A DNA stretch of 64,000 nt, taken from Mangrovihabitans endophyticus. Lineage in GTDB: Bacteria > Actinomycetota > Actinomycetes > Mycobacteriales > Micromonosporaceae. Location of the stretch: NCBI RefSeq assembly GCF_014646155.1, contig NZ_BMMX01000007.1:124001-188000 (forward strand), written 5' to 3'. Below the pieces are notes generated by a model, which saw only the letters and a list, made by a program, of their open reading frames with translations, was not told the origin of the DNA and searched no databases. Position numbers and translations under genes: made by a program. Shown piece after piece: positions 9,197-17,805 of the stretch (its first letter is position 1; every line of letters starts with the position of its first letter).

Positions 9197-9643
9197 ATGA
9201 CGATCGTGGTTGAGCGCACCTTCACCGTCGCCGCCCCCGCGGGCGCGGTGCTCGATTACCTGGCCGATTTCGGCAACACGAACCACTGGGACCCGGCGAC
9301 CCGCAGCACCACGCGTGTCGACACCGGGCCGATCAGGGTGGGTGCGACCTGGCAGAACCAGTCACGGGTGCTGGGCGTGACCACCGACCTGACATACACG
9401 CTGTGCGCCTGGGAACCCGAGCGGCTGGTGTTCGTCGGACGCAACGAGGGCGCCACCTCCACGGACACCATCACGGTGCGTCCGGCCGCCGACGGCTGCG
9501 CGGTGACCTACCACGTGGACTTGGAGATGCACGGCCTGGCCAAGCTCGCCACACCGGTGATGCGCGTCGAATTCGAGAAGCTGGCGGCGCGAACCGAGGC
9601 GAACCTGACCGAGGCGCTGAACCGCCTGACCTCGCCCGCCTGA
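9197..9643 (+). CDS. SRPBCC (START-like) family protein
   Basis: A 148-residue single-domain protein of the polyketide cyclase/START-like helix-grip fold. It begins with a VVERTFTVAAPAGAVLDYLADF segment typical of SRPBCC proteins and continues with the alternating strands of the hydrophobic cavity. These cytoplasmic proteins bind lipids, polyketides or other small ligands; specific catalytic residues cannot be assigned. It starts at an ATG after GGGAGAGCAGC. It is a stand-alone gene and the ligand is unknown. Confidence 0.85.
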   Translation: MTIVVERTFTVAAPAGAVLDYLADFGNTNHWDPATRSTTRVDTGPIRVGATWQNQSRVLGVTTDLTYTLCAWEPERLVFVGRNEGATSTDTITVRPAADGCAVTYHVDLEMHGLAKLATPVMRVEFEKLAARTEANLTEALNRLTSPA

Positions 9644-9679
9644 CCTCCGGCCCGGCCCGCCGCCCGGACGAGCCACATC

Positions 9680-9693
9680 TGGGAACGCTCCCA
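9680..9693. promoter_or_regulatory. CebR/CelR-like operator
   Basis: TGGGAACGCTCCCA differs by one base from the perfect palindrome TGGGAGCGCTCCCA known as the CebR/CelR (LacI-family) cellulose-utilisation operator in actinomycetes. It sits 79 bases before the secreted two-domain gene at 9772 and just after the SRPBCC stop. Confidence 0.7.
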
Positions 9694-9771
9694 AAATCTT
9701 GAACCGAGACGGCTCGGGGACCGTATGACCGGCTGAACCAAGCCCCCCGATCACAAGGTTCAGGTGATTCG

Positions 9772-10572
9772 ATGTACGGCTCCTCCCCGCGCCGCTGGCG
9801 CGGTCCGGCGATCGCGGTCGCCGCTCTGGGCATCGTCGGCGGCGGCCTCGGCATCGCCGCGGCCGGCACCAACGAGACCTCGGCGGCGACGTCCACCATC
9901 GTCTGCCCTGACGTGGCGGGTGAGCTGCCCGCCGTACCGCAGCGGGCCCAGGCCGAGGTGGAACGCAACCTGGCGCTGCTCGACACGCAGTTGGGCGAGG
10001 CCAACGCACGGCTGGCACGCAGCGCGAACGAGGGCGGCCCGAACTTCGTGCAGAACGCCATCCTCGGCCCGCTGGCGGGCAAGCGTGCCGCCACCATCGA
10101 TCGGATCGCGATCGCCATCGGCCGGGTCGCCGACCGGCCCACCGGCCTGGACGGCCTGGCGCAGTGCGCGCTGTCCGACGACGCCGGCCAGCCCACCGAG
10201 CAGGAAACGACGCCGCCCGCCGACGAGCAGACCACCGCGCCGCCCGCCGACGAGCAGACCGAACCGCCGGCCGCGGCAGCGGGCGCCATCTCGTGCCCGA
10301 CGGTCGCGGACCGCCTTCCGGAGATCCCGACGCAGGCGCAGGCGGAGGTGGCACGCAACCTGGCGCTGCTGGACAACCAGATCGCCGAGGCGGAACGCCG
10401 CCTGGCGACCAGCGCCAACGAGGGCGGCCCGAACTTCGTGCAGAACGCCATCCTCGGCCCGCTGGAGGACAAGCGGGTGGCGACCATCAACCGCATCGCC
10501 ACGGCGATCGGACGGCACGCCGCCAAACCGGTCGGCCTGGACTCGCTGGCCCCCTGCGCGCTCTCCGACTGA
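9772..10572 (+). CDS. Secreted protein with two copies of an unknown ~90-residue domain
   Basis: A 266-residue protein with an N-terminal hydrophobic signal/anchor segment (about 10-32). Two copies of one domain follow (about 43-142 and 175-266), joined by a Pro/Glu/Thr linker that itself repeats PADEQT. Each copy runs from a Cys-Pro near its start through NLALLD, SANEGGPNFVQNA and ILGPL to a Cys near its end, so each may close one disulphide. A 49-base stretch is identical between copies (10027-10075 and 10417-10465), which points to recent duplication or conversion. I do not recognise the domain. The CebR-like box upstream suggests induction with the cellulose regulon (inference). Confidence 0.78.
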   Translation: MYGSSPRRWRGPAIAVAALGIVGGGLGIAAAGTNETSAATSTIVCPDVAGELPAVPQRAQAEVERNLALLDTQLGEANARLARSANEGGPNFVQNAILGPLAGKRAATIDRIAIAIGRVADRPTGLDGLAQCALSDDAGQPTEQETTPPADEQTTAPPADEQTEPPAAAAGAISCPTVADRLPEIPTQAQAEVARNLALLDNQIAEAERRLATSANEGGPNFVQNAILGPLEDKRVATINRIATAIGRHAAKPVGLDSLAPCALSD

Positions 10573-10707
10573 GCTTTTCAACCTGTTGACCCGGACCGCC
10601 CGATGCCGGTCTTCCTCGCCGGCCTCCTCGCCAGGCCCTCGCCGGCACCGGGCGGTGCGCCGCACGTACGCACGGCGGCCACGACACGGGTTCACTAGAG
10701 TGCGATC

Positions 10708-11547
10708 ATGAATCGCCGTGATGACGACGAGATCGTGGTCCTGGGTGCCGGCGTGATAGGGCTCACCACCGCCGTCACGCTCGCCGAGTCCGGCCGTCCG
10801 GTGACGGTGCGGGCCACCGGCCAGGGCGCGCACACCACGTCTTACGCGGCCGGTGCCACGTGGAGCCTCTACCTGGTCGAGCAGAGCGACCGGGTACGCA
10901 CCTGGGGTGCCGCCACCCTCGACGAGTTGCGCCGCCTCGCCTCCATGCCGGGCACCGGGGTGGCGCTGGTCGACGGCGTCGAGGGCGGCGAACGACGAAC
11001 CGCGCCGGTCGTCGACATGCCCACCTATCTGACCTATCTGACCGACCGCGCCCGGCAGGCCGGTGTGGTCGTCGACATCCGCCCGGCGGACCGTCCGGAC
11101 GTCGCGCCGCGGGTGGTCAACTGCACCGGCGCCGGAGCCCGGGAACTCGTCCGCGACGACACCGTGACGGCGGTGCGGGGGCAGGTCGTGGTGGTGGAGA
11201 ACCCGGGGATCACCGAGTTCTTCGTCGACGACGGCGACCCACCGGTGTACTGGTTCCCCCACGGCGGCACGGTCCTGCTGGGCGGCACCGCGCAGCACGA
11301 CGTGGTCGACACCACGCCCGATCCGGACACGGCCGCGGCCATCGTCGCCCGGTGCGCCCGCGTCGAGCCCCGCTTCGCCGGGGCGCGGGTGGTCGGGCAC
11401 CGCGTCGGGCTCCGGCCGACCCGGCCCACCGTACGGCTGGAGGCGGAACGCCTCGGCGACAGCCTGATCGTGCACAACTACGGGCATGGCGGCGCGGGAG
11501 TGACGCTGTCCTGGGCGTGTGCCGCCGAGGCCGCCGCCCTCCTCTAG
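10708..11547 (+). CDS. FAD-dependent D-amino-acid oxidase
   Basis: A 279-residue oxidase. The N-terminal Rossmann motif VVLGAGVIGLTTAVTLAESG binds FAD. The NCTGAGAREL segment and the C-terminal signature HNYGHGGAGVTLSWACA are characteristic of D-amino-acid/D-aspartate oxidases, as is the substrate-carboxylate Arg region in GHRVGLRPTRPT. The reaction gives a 2-oxo acid, ammonia and peroxide. It is somewhat shorter than the usual 310-340 residues, and no peroxisomal or secretion signal is expected or seen. It is a single gene starting at an ATG. Confidence 0.9.
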   Translation: MNRRDDDEIVVLGAGVIGLTTAVTLAESGRPVTVRATGQGAHTTSYAAGATWSLYLVEQSDRVRTWGAATLDELRRLASMPGTGVALVDGVEGGERRTAPVVDMPTYLTYLTDRARQAGVVVDIRPADRPDVAPRVVNCTGAGARELVRDDTVTAVRGQVVVVENPGITEFFVDDGDPPVYWFPHGGTVLLGGTAQHDVVDTTPDPDTAAAIVARCARVEPRFAGARVVGHRVGLRPTRPTVRLEAERLGDSLIVHNYGHGGAGVTLSWACAAEAAALL

Positions 11548-11563
11548 CGGCAACCGAATCGAG

Positions 11564-11597
11564 CCGATAACAGAATCCAGCCGATAACAGAATCCAG
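11564..11597. repeat. 17-bp tandem duplication
   Basis: Two perfect contiguous copies of CCGATAACAGAATCCAG lie between the oxidase and the subtilase genes. Shorter degenerate CGGCAACC and CGATCGG pieces surround them. No function is apparent. Confidence 0.7.
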
Positions 11598-11685
11598 CCG
11601 GCAACCGATCGGCAACCCACACACACCGCATCCGCTCTCAGCGCCCCGTTTCCTGTGATGGGACACCCGACACGGAGGCGGATGC

Positions 11686-14600
11686 ATGCATGTGACCAGG
11701 AAGGTCTGGGCCGGGCTGGGCGCGGGTGCGCTGAGTCTGACCCTGGCAGCAGCAGGCGCGGTCGCCGTCGCGCCGCACGTCAAGGACCTGCCCCTGCTGC
11801 CGCTGGCGGCGGCCGGGGCCGTCCCCGACGAATTCGATCATTTCCTGGTCCGAGTGGCCGCAACCGCGCCGCTCGTACCGGTGGCTCTCGGCCTCGCCCC
11901 GGTCACCTCCGCGGTGCCGAACCTGGATCTGGACAAGATGTCCCGCCTGCCGCGCAAGGTCTCCATGCTGCAGCGCTCCGGCGACCGGGTGGTCGCCGTG
12001 CTGGAGGACGGCTCCGTGGTGGACGTGACGTCCGGCGTGACCGAGTCCCCCGCCGAAGAGCCGGTCGGCGCGGACGTGGTGCACGTGCCCGCGCCGTTGC
12101 GGGACCTGGCCACCGACCCCGGCGTCACGGAGATCTCACAGGTGGACCGGACCACCTGGCGGGTGGTCGGCGACGTCACGCAGAACCGGGTGCGCGAAAG
12201 CACCGGGCTGGACGCCACCGAGGACGCGATCCTGCACGTCACCTCCAATGACACCTACGACTCGCTGCTCTGGGCGCTGGACAACAAGGGCGGCTCGGTC
12301 GGCGGTTTCCCGGCGGTGGCGGACGCCGACGTGGACGGCGTCGAGTCCCGCCGCAAGGCGGACGGCGCCGGCGTGGTCGTGGCCATCGTCGACACCGGCA
12401 TGCAACTCGACCACCCGGACCTGCCTCCGGTGTGGACGAACCCCGGCGAGACCTGCGGCAACGGCGTCGACGACGACCACAACGGGTACGTCGACGACTG
12501 CACCGGCTGGGACTTCGCGCACGACGACAACACGATCTTCGACGCCGCGGACTCCAACGACCACGCCACCCACATCGCCGGCACCATCGCCGCCATCCCG
12601 GACAACGGTCGCGGCATCGCCGGTCTCGCGCCCGGGGCGACCATCATGCCCCTCAAGGTCTCCACCAACGGCTCCATGCTGACCTCCGACATCGCCGAGG
12701 CCATCCGGTACGCGGCGGACAACGGCGCCAAGGTCATCAACGCGAGCTTCGGCGGCAGCCCCGGCTCGGCGCCGCGCTCCGCCGTGCGCGTCATGGAGGA
12801 CGCCATCGCGTACGCCGGAAGTAAGGGTGTGCTTGTCGCGGCCGCGGCCGGCAACGACGGCGCGAACACCGACCAGGCGGCGGTGTGGCCGGCCGACCTG
12901 CCGCTGGACAACATCATCTCGGTCGGCGCGAGCACCGCCGCCGAGGAGCGCGCTTCCTTCTCCAACTACGGCGCGTCCACGGTGGACATCTTCGCACCCG
13001 GCCACTACATCGCCTCCACCGTGCCGGGCAGCCGCTACGCCGCCATGCAGGGCACATCGATGGCCACGCCGCACGTGGCCGCCGCGGCGGCTGCGGTGCT
13101 GTCCGCCGACCCGTCGCTCACGCCGGCACAACTGCGGCAGCGGCTGATGGACACCGCCGATCCGGTCGCCGCGTACCAGAACATCTCGGTGACCGGCGGG
13201 CGGCTGAACGCGGAGCAGGCCATCGGCAGCGACCCGACGGTGCGGGGCGACGGCTTCCACCAGTTCCAGCCGGACACCGAGCACACCGGCGTGCTGAACG
13301 TGTCCGCCTCCTCCGGGTTGGTTCCGGCCGGCGCGACGGTCGCGCTGCGCGCCACCCTGGCGACCGCGGTGGACGGCGCCACGTACGGCGTGATCAACCA
13401 CCCGGTCACCGTGGACGGCTCGGCGGCCGACACGGACGAGTCGGCCCAGGTGACGTTGGCAGACGGGCTGACCGGCGCGGACCTGGCTGGCGGCGGGCTC
13501 GACGTGCGCCTCGGGACGAGCCTGCCGACAGGTGAGTACGCGCTGGTCCTGGACGTGGTCGCGGCCGACGACCCGCGGTTCGCGTACGGCAGGTCGACGG
13601 CGCTGTTCTTCGCCGTCGGCGACCCGGACACGGCGACGACGCCGGACGCCGGCACCGCCCCGGACGGCAGCACGCCCGGCTCGGGCACCTCTCCCGGGGA
13701 CACCACGCCCGGCGACGGCACCACACCGGGCTCGGGCGGCACGCCCGGCTCCGGAGACACACCGGGCTCCACTCCCGGCGGCAGCACGCCCGGCGACACG
13801 ACCCCGGGCGGCACGACCCCGGGCGGCACGACTCCGGGCGGCACGACTCCGGGCGGCACGACTCCGGGCGAGACCGTTCCCGGCGGCACCACGCCCGGGT
13901 CGGGCACCTCTCCCGGGGACACCACGCCCGGCGGCGGCACCGCACCGGGCTCGGGCGGCACGCCCGGCTCCGGAGACACACCGGGCTCCACTCCCGGCGG
14001 CAGCACGCCCGGCGACACCTCCCCCGGCTCCGGCGGCACGCCAGACTCCGGCACCGCTCCCGGCTCGCCCGGTTCTCCGTCCGGCCCGGGAACGCCCGCG
14101 GATGGCGGCACGCCGGTCACCCCGCCCGCACCGGTCAGCGAGGACGGCATCCGGATCACATCGCTGACGCCTTACCATGGCCCGGCCTCCGGCGGCACCG
14201 TGGTGATCATCTCCGGCTCGGGTTTCCCGGAGTACCCGGTGGTCACCATCGGCGGGCACCCCGTCGCCGTGCTCGGTCAGACCCTCAACAGCCTGACCGT
14301 GGTCACGCCCGGCGGCACTGCGGGCAGCAGAGTGGATGTCACCGTCGCCGATCACGGTGACCGCTCGGTCACGATGCCGGGTGGCTTCGCCTACGACGGC
14401 GATCCGTCGAGCGGAGGCGGGTCGCCCACGGCCCCCGACACCGGCACGAGCCCCGGCGGATCGACACCCGGCGACACCACACCGGGCGGCACCACACCGG
14501 GCGGATCGACACCCGGAGACACCACACCGGGCGGATCGACACCGGGAGACACCACACCCGGCGACACCACACCGGGCGACACAGCTCCGGGCGACGTCAC

Positions 14601-14781
14601 GCCCACCGGGCCGGCCGGCTCGGCGTACCGCCCGGGGCCCACCGTCGGCGACTCCGTGAGTCGCAACGGGCTGACGCTGGCACCGTTCGCGGCCAACAAC
14701 CCGCTCGCTGCGATGCCACCGTCCCGCTGGCCGTCGCATCGCTGCGGCACCGCCGGATGCACGGCGGTCCCGGTGCGCTGA
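11686..14781 (+). CDS. Secreted S8 subtilisin-like protease with repeat tail and TIG domain
   Basis: A 1,031-residue protease. A signal peptide (about 1-30) is followed by a propeptide-like region and the S8 domain (about 225-510) with the complete triad: Asp236 in VDTG, His293 in NDHATH and Ser458 in GTSMATPH. After a beta-sandwich region come two Gly/Ser/Thr/Pro repeat blocks (about 650-800 and 920-970, units like PGGTTPGD) flanking one IPT/TIG immunoglobulin-like domain (about 820-905). It should be exported and act outside the cell or at the wall. There is no LPXTG or C-terminal membrane helix; the tail ends in a short Cys-containing segment. Long open frames on the opposite strand are compositional artefacts. 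Confidence 0.92.
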   Translation: MHVTRKVWAGLGAGALSLTLAAAGAVAVAPHVKDLPLLPLAAAGAVPDEFDHFLVRVAATAPLVPVALGLAPVTSAVPNLDLDKMSRLPRKVSMLQRSGDRVVAVLEDGSVVDVTSGVTESPAEEPVGADVVHVPAPLRDLATDPGVTEISQVDRTTWRVVGDVTQNRVRESTGLDATEDAILHVTSNDTYDSLLWALDNKGGSVGGFPAVADADVDGVESRRKADGAGVVVAIVDTGMQLDHPDLPPVWTNPGETCGNGVDDDHNGYVDDCTGWDFAHDDNTIFDAADSNDHATHIAGTIAAIPDNGRGIAGLAPGATIMPLKVSTNGSMLTSDIAEAIRYAADNGAKVINASFGGSPGSAPRSAVRVMEDAIAYAGSKGVLVAAAAGNDGANTDQAAVWPADLPLDNIISVGASTAAEERASFSNYGASTVDIFAPGHYIASTVPGSRYAAMQGTSMATPHVAAAAAAVLSADPSLTPAQLRQRLMDTADPVAAYQNISVTGGRLNAEQAIGSDPTVRGDGFHQFQPDTEHTGVLNVSASSGLVPAGATVALRATLATAVDGATYGVINHPVTVDGSAADTDESAQVTLADGLTGADLAGGGLDVRLGTSLPTGEYALVLDVVAADDPRFAYGRSTALFFAVGDPDTATTPDAGTAPDGSTPGSGTSPGDTTPGDGTTPGSGGTPGSGDTPGSTPGGSTPGDTTPGGTTPGGTTPGGTTPGGTTPGETVPGGTTPGSGTSPGDTTPGGGTAPGSGGTPGSGDTPGSTPGGSTPGDTSPGSGGTPDSGTAPGSPGSPSGPGTPADGGTPVTPPAPVSEDGIRITSLTPYHGPASGGTVVIISGSGFPEYPVVTIGGHPVAVLGQTLNSLTVVTPGGTAGSRVDVTVADHGDRSVTMPGGFAYDGDPSSGGGSPTAPDTGTSPGGSTPGDTTPGGTTPGGSTPGDTTPGGSTPGDTTPGDTTPGDTAPGDVTPTGPAGSAYRPGPTVGDSVSRNGLTLAPFAANNPLAAMPPSRWPSHRCGTAGCTAVPVR
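13671..14018. repeat. Duplicated ~129-bp block in the protease tail
   Basis: Segments 13671-13799 and 13890-14018 are almost identical at a 219-base offset and encode the same Gly/Ser/Thr/Pro series. Between them lies a run of 15-bp units (GGCACGACTCCGGGC type). The block is prone to slippage and length change. Confidence 0.8.
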
Positions 14782-14800
14782 CGGACGTACCGCACAGGGC

Positions 14801-14837
14801 GCGGCCCCCGAGGGTGACATCATCCCTCGGGGGCCGC
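14801..14837. terminator. Strong bidirectional hairpin between protease and hibernation-factor genes
   Basis: GCGGCCCCCGAGGG pairs with CCCTCGGGGGCCGC over 14 bp with a 9-base loop. It lies between convergent genes ending at 14781 (+) and 14860 (-). Confidence 0.85.
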
Positions 14838-14859
14838 TTCGTCGTTGCCGGGTCCGGGC

Positions 14860-15270
14860 TTATCGTCCGGGGCCGTTGCTCAGCATGTCCGCCACCGGCT
14901 CACCGGATGCCGCCTCGCGCGGCCCCCGCAGATGCCGATTGTGCCGCGGCTCCTGGCGCGTCTTCGCGTCGTCCAGCCGTCGGCGCAAGTCATCGCGCAC
15001 GTCGTGGAGCGCCGCGTGCAGATCGTCCTCGGTGGACGTGGTGACGATCTTCTGCCGGCCGGCGATCCAGCATTCCAGGGTGACCTTCTGTCCACGCGCC
15101 GCGCGGTCCTTCACCGAGACCTCAAGCTCCGTGGTGTCCGCGGGGAACGTCGCCAGCCGGGAGTCCAACGTGGTGAACTGCTCCGAGATCCAGTTCCAGT
15201 CACCCTGGGTGAAGCCGGCGCCGACCCGAAGGCATCCGTGCACGGTGGCGGGATCCGTCTGCACACCCAT
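14860..15270 (-). CDS. Ribosome hibernation factor-like (HPF/RaiA, S30AE) protein
   Basis: A 136-residue protein whose first about 95 residues match the S30AE/sigma-54-modulation pattern: an amphipathic helix, then VSVKD, VTLECWIAG and IVTTSTEDDLHAALHDVRDDLRRRLDDAK. Family members bind the small ribosomal subunit and promote 70S inactivation or 100S dimers in stationary phase. The C-terminal dimerisation domain of long HPF is absent; instead there is a short charged tail, so it resembles a short RaiA/HPF form or a stress-related paralogue. It is a single convergent gene after a shared terminator. Confidence 0.75.
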   Translation of the reverse strand: MGVQTDPATVHGCLRVGAGFTQGDWNWISEQFTTLDSRLATFPADTTELEVSVKDRAARGQKVTLECWIAGRQKIVTTSTEDDLHAALHDVRDDLRRRLDDAKTRQEPRHNRHLRGPREAASGEPVADMLSNGPGR

Positions 15271-15456
15271 CTGTCTCTCCCTCCGATGGACGACATGGTG
15301 GGATCACCACCTTCCCGGGTAACCACGCTCCGAAACCAGGCGTGCCGGGCCCGTGTGGTGACCGCCTCGGGCCGTCTAGGGTGCCGCGGGCCGACCCAGC
15401 CGCGGGCCAGCCCAGCCGTGGGCTGCGGCCGAGCGGCCTCGAAGGGGGCTGTGCCG

Positions 15457-17646
15457 TCAGGCGGGGATGGCCGGCTCGCCGATCAACAGCGGCGTGATCA
15501 CCGAGGCCGGCAGCGGCTTCGCCCACAGGTAGCCCTGTCCCAGCCGGCAGCCCAGGGCCTGCAACTGATCCGCCTGCTCCGGCGTCTCGACGCCTTCGGC
15601 CACGGTTCCGAAGTGCAGCTTCTTCCCCAGGTGAACCACCGATTCGATGATCACCGCACGCTCCGCGGAGCCGTCGAGTTCTTGCGTCAGGCTGCGATCG
15701 ATCTTTACCACGTCGACCGGAAGGCTCGTCAAATAGTGCAGCGACGAATATCCGGTGCCGAAGTCGTCGATCGCGATCCGGATGCCCTGCGCCCGCAACG
15801 CCGCCAGGATAGGCACCGCCACGTCACCGTCGATCAGCGCCGACTCGGTGACCTCCAGGGTCAGGTGCCGCGGCGGCAGCCCGGTCTGGTCCAGCACCTC
15901 CAGGATGTCCTGCACCAGCGTCGGGTTCGCCATCTGCTGCGGCGACAGGTTGACGCTGACGTAGAAGGCCGCATCCGGCGACAGCTCCCGCAGCCAGGCA
16001 CTCGTCTGGACGCACGCCTGCTCCAGCACCCAGATGCCCAGATCGTTGATCAGTCCGGTCTGCTCGGCCACCGGGATGAACTCCGCCGGGGAGACCTTGC
16101 CCAGCTCCGGATGGTGCCAGCGGACGAGCGCCTCGACGGCGGCGCACCGGCGCTCGCCGAGGTCGATCAGCGGCTGGTAGTACACCTCGAACTGCCCCGC
16201 CGCGAGCCCCTTCGGCAACGCCGCGGCCAGCATGGCTTCCCGGCCACGCCGAATGTTCGGGCGAATGCCCTTGCGCACCGCTTTGGCCTCGTACAACGCT
16301 TCGTCGGCGTCGCGCATGACCGCGTCGATGTCGCGCTCGGCGCTCAGCACGGCGGCGCCCACGCTCACCTTGGGCAGCAGCGTCCGCCCCCGGAAGCGGG
16401 TCGGCTCCTCCAGGGACGCGACGAGCTGCCCGATCATCGCCGGGACGTCGTCGGCGGAGGCGAGACCGGTGAACACGACGGCGAATTCGTCACCGCCGAG
16501 CCGGGCTGCGGTGTCCGTGTGGCGTACCCGCCGGGCCAGGCGCTGCGCCATGGTCATCAGAATGTGGTCGCCGGCGGCATGCCCGCCAACGTCGTTGACC
16601 TGCTTGAAGTTGTCCAGGTCGAGCAGCACGACCACGCTCACGGCACCGTCGGCGTCCTGGTGCCGGGCCGCCTCCAGGCTTTCGCGCAACAGCGCCCGGT
16701 TGGCCAGGCCGGTCAGGCTGTCGTGGGTGGCGCGGTGGTGCACCTCGTCGAAGGCCCGGTGCAGGACGCCCAGGGTGTCGTTGAGCGCGGCGCCCATTTT
16801 GCCGATCTCGTCGCGGCTCCGCGGACGCACCTTCTTGCTGAGGTCGCCGGAGGCCACCCGGGTCAGCACGTCGACCACTTCCGCGATCGGCCGGGAGATG
16901 CTGCGCGACAGCAGCACCGACAGCACCAGCGACGCGGCCGCGCCGATCAGCCCGAGGATCGTCATGAGCTGCGCGATGTTCTCGCTCTCCGTGGAACCCT
17001 GCTGGGCCCCGTCGGCCACCTGCTCGACAAGCATCTCGTGCAGGGCGTCCGCGGACCCTTTCACCGTCCGTGACACGGTGTCCAGACGGGCCAGCGTGTA
17101 GAGCACGCCCTGCCGGTCTTCGCCCTCACGCACCGCGGTCAGTGCGACGTCTCGCGTACGGCGCCAGATCTGCACGTCGTCGGTGACCGCGGAGAGCGCC
17201 CTCTGGGCCTCCTCCGGCAGTTCCACCTTCGTCAGCGCGGCGAGCCCGTTGTCGATGGTCCGGTCGGTCTCGGTGATGGCCTCGGCGTAGGTGTCCCGGT
17301 ACACCCCGGTGCCGGACAGGATGTAGGTCAGCACCGCCTCCTGCTGACCCCCGACGGCGGACCGGACGGTGGACGTCAACTCCAGCGCTCGTACGCTCGT
17401 GCGGTACTGCTCGTTCTCCCAGTCGGCAAGGTTGTGCAGCCGCACCTGGCCGACCGCACCCACCGCGGCGAAGATCATCGAGCCGGTCATCGAGATGCCC
17501 ACGATCTTCACCCCGATGCGCATGCTCGACAGCCGGTGCCGGATCCCGCGCCACATGCTGTTCGAGATCGGCTCCATGCGCGCGCCGGTGAGGCTCCGGT
17601 CGGGGGCAATTCCGGTGCCTTCCGGCGAGGACACCGGCCGTCTCAT
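15457..17646 (-). CDS. Membrane GGDEF-EAL c-di-GMP signalling protein
   Basis: About 729 residues from the ATG at 17646 (start uncertain; in-frame TTG 17694 and ATG 17577 are alternatives). Two membrane helices flank a helical chemoreceptor-type external sensor, and a HAMP domain follows (SRPIAEVVDVL). The GGDEF domain has an intact RLGGDEF active site. The EAL domain keeps EALVRW, the FGTGYSSL loop 6 region and the VVKIDRSL segment, so both synthesis and hydrolysis of cyclic di-GMP are plausible. It is a single gene. The receptor with a PilZ domain at 7-9 kb is a potential reader of the signal (inference). Confidence 0.92.
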   Translation of the reverse strand: MRRPVSSPEGTGIAPDRSLTGARMEPISNSMWRGIRHRLSSMRIGVKIVGISMTGSMIFAAVGAVGQVRLHNLADWENEQYRTSVRALELTSTVRSAVGGQQEAVLTYILSGTGVYRDTYAEAITETDRTIDNGLAALTKVELPEEAQRALSAVTDDVQIWRRTRDVALTAVREGEDRQGVLYTLARLDTVSRTVKGSADALHEMLVEQVADGAQQGSTESENIAQLMTILGLIGAAASLVLSVLLSRSISRPIAEVVDVLTRVASGDLSKKVRPRSRDEIGKMGAALNDTLGVLHRAFDEVHHRATHDSLTGLANRALLRESLEAARHQDADGAVSVVVLLDLDNFKQVNDVGGHAAGDHILMTMAQRLARRVRHTDTAARLGGDEFAVVFTGLASADDVPAMIGQLVASLEEPTRFRGRTLLPKVSVGAAVLSAERDIDAVMRDADEALYEAKAVRKGIRPNIRRGREAMLAAALPKGLAAGQFEVYYQPLIDLGERRCAAVEALVRWHHPELGKVSPAEFIPVAEQTGLINDLGIWVLEQACVQTSAWLRELSPDAAFYVSVNLSPQQMANPTLVQDILEVLDQTGLPPRHLTLEVTESALIDGDVAVPILAALRAQGIRIAIDDFGTGYSSLHYLTSLPVDVVKIDRSLTQELDGSAERAVIIESVVHLGKKLHFGTVAEGVETPEQADQLQALGCRLGQGYLWAKPLPASVITPLLIGEPAIPA

Positions 17647-17805
17647 GGTCACATCCGCCGTTCCGGACGCAAGCGCACGGTCCCGGCCGCGCAAGTCGCG
17701 CGCCGGCGCGAGTGATCACCGCGTTTCACACCGGCCAGCCTTACCACAGCACGTGCCCCAGCGGCCAGCGCCACCGCTCCGGCTCGGCCACGTGCACCTC
17801 CCGCG

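Noticed and set aside
7069..9213. Long plus-strand frame over the chemoreceptor gene
   Set aside because: Its translation has no domain logic, while the minus strand encodes HAMP, signalling and PilZ domains.
12136..14823. Very long open frame (about 895 codons) on the minus strand over the subtilase gene
   Set aside because: It is antisense to a protein with a complete catalytic triad and reads as Arg/Gly/Ala-rich sequence without motifs, a known artefact of G/C-rich third positions.
14845..17073. Long plus-strand frame over the GGDEF-EAL gene
   Set aside because: Composition shadow of the minus-strand gene, whose active-site motifs are intact.
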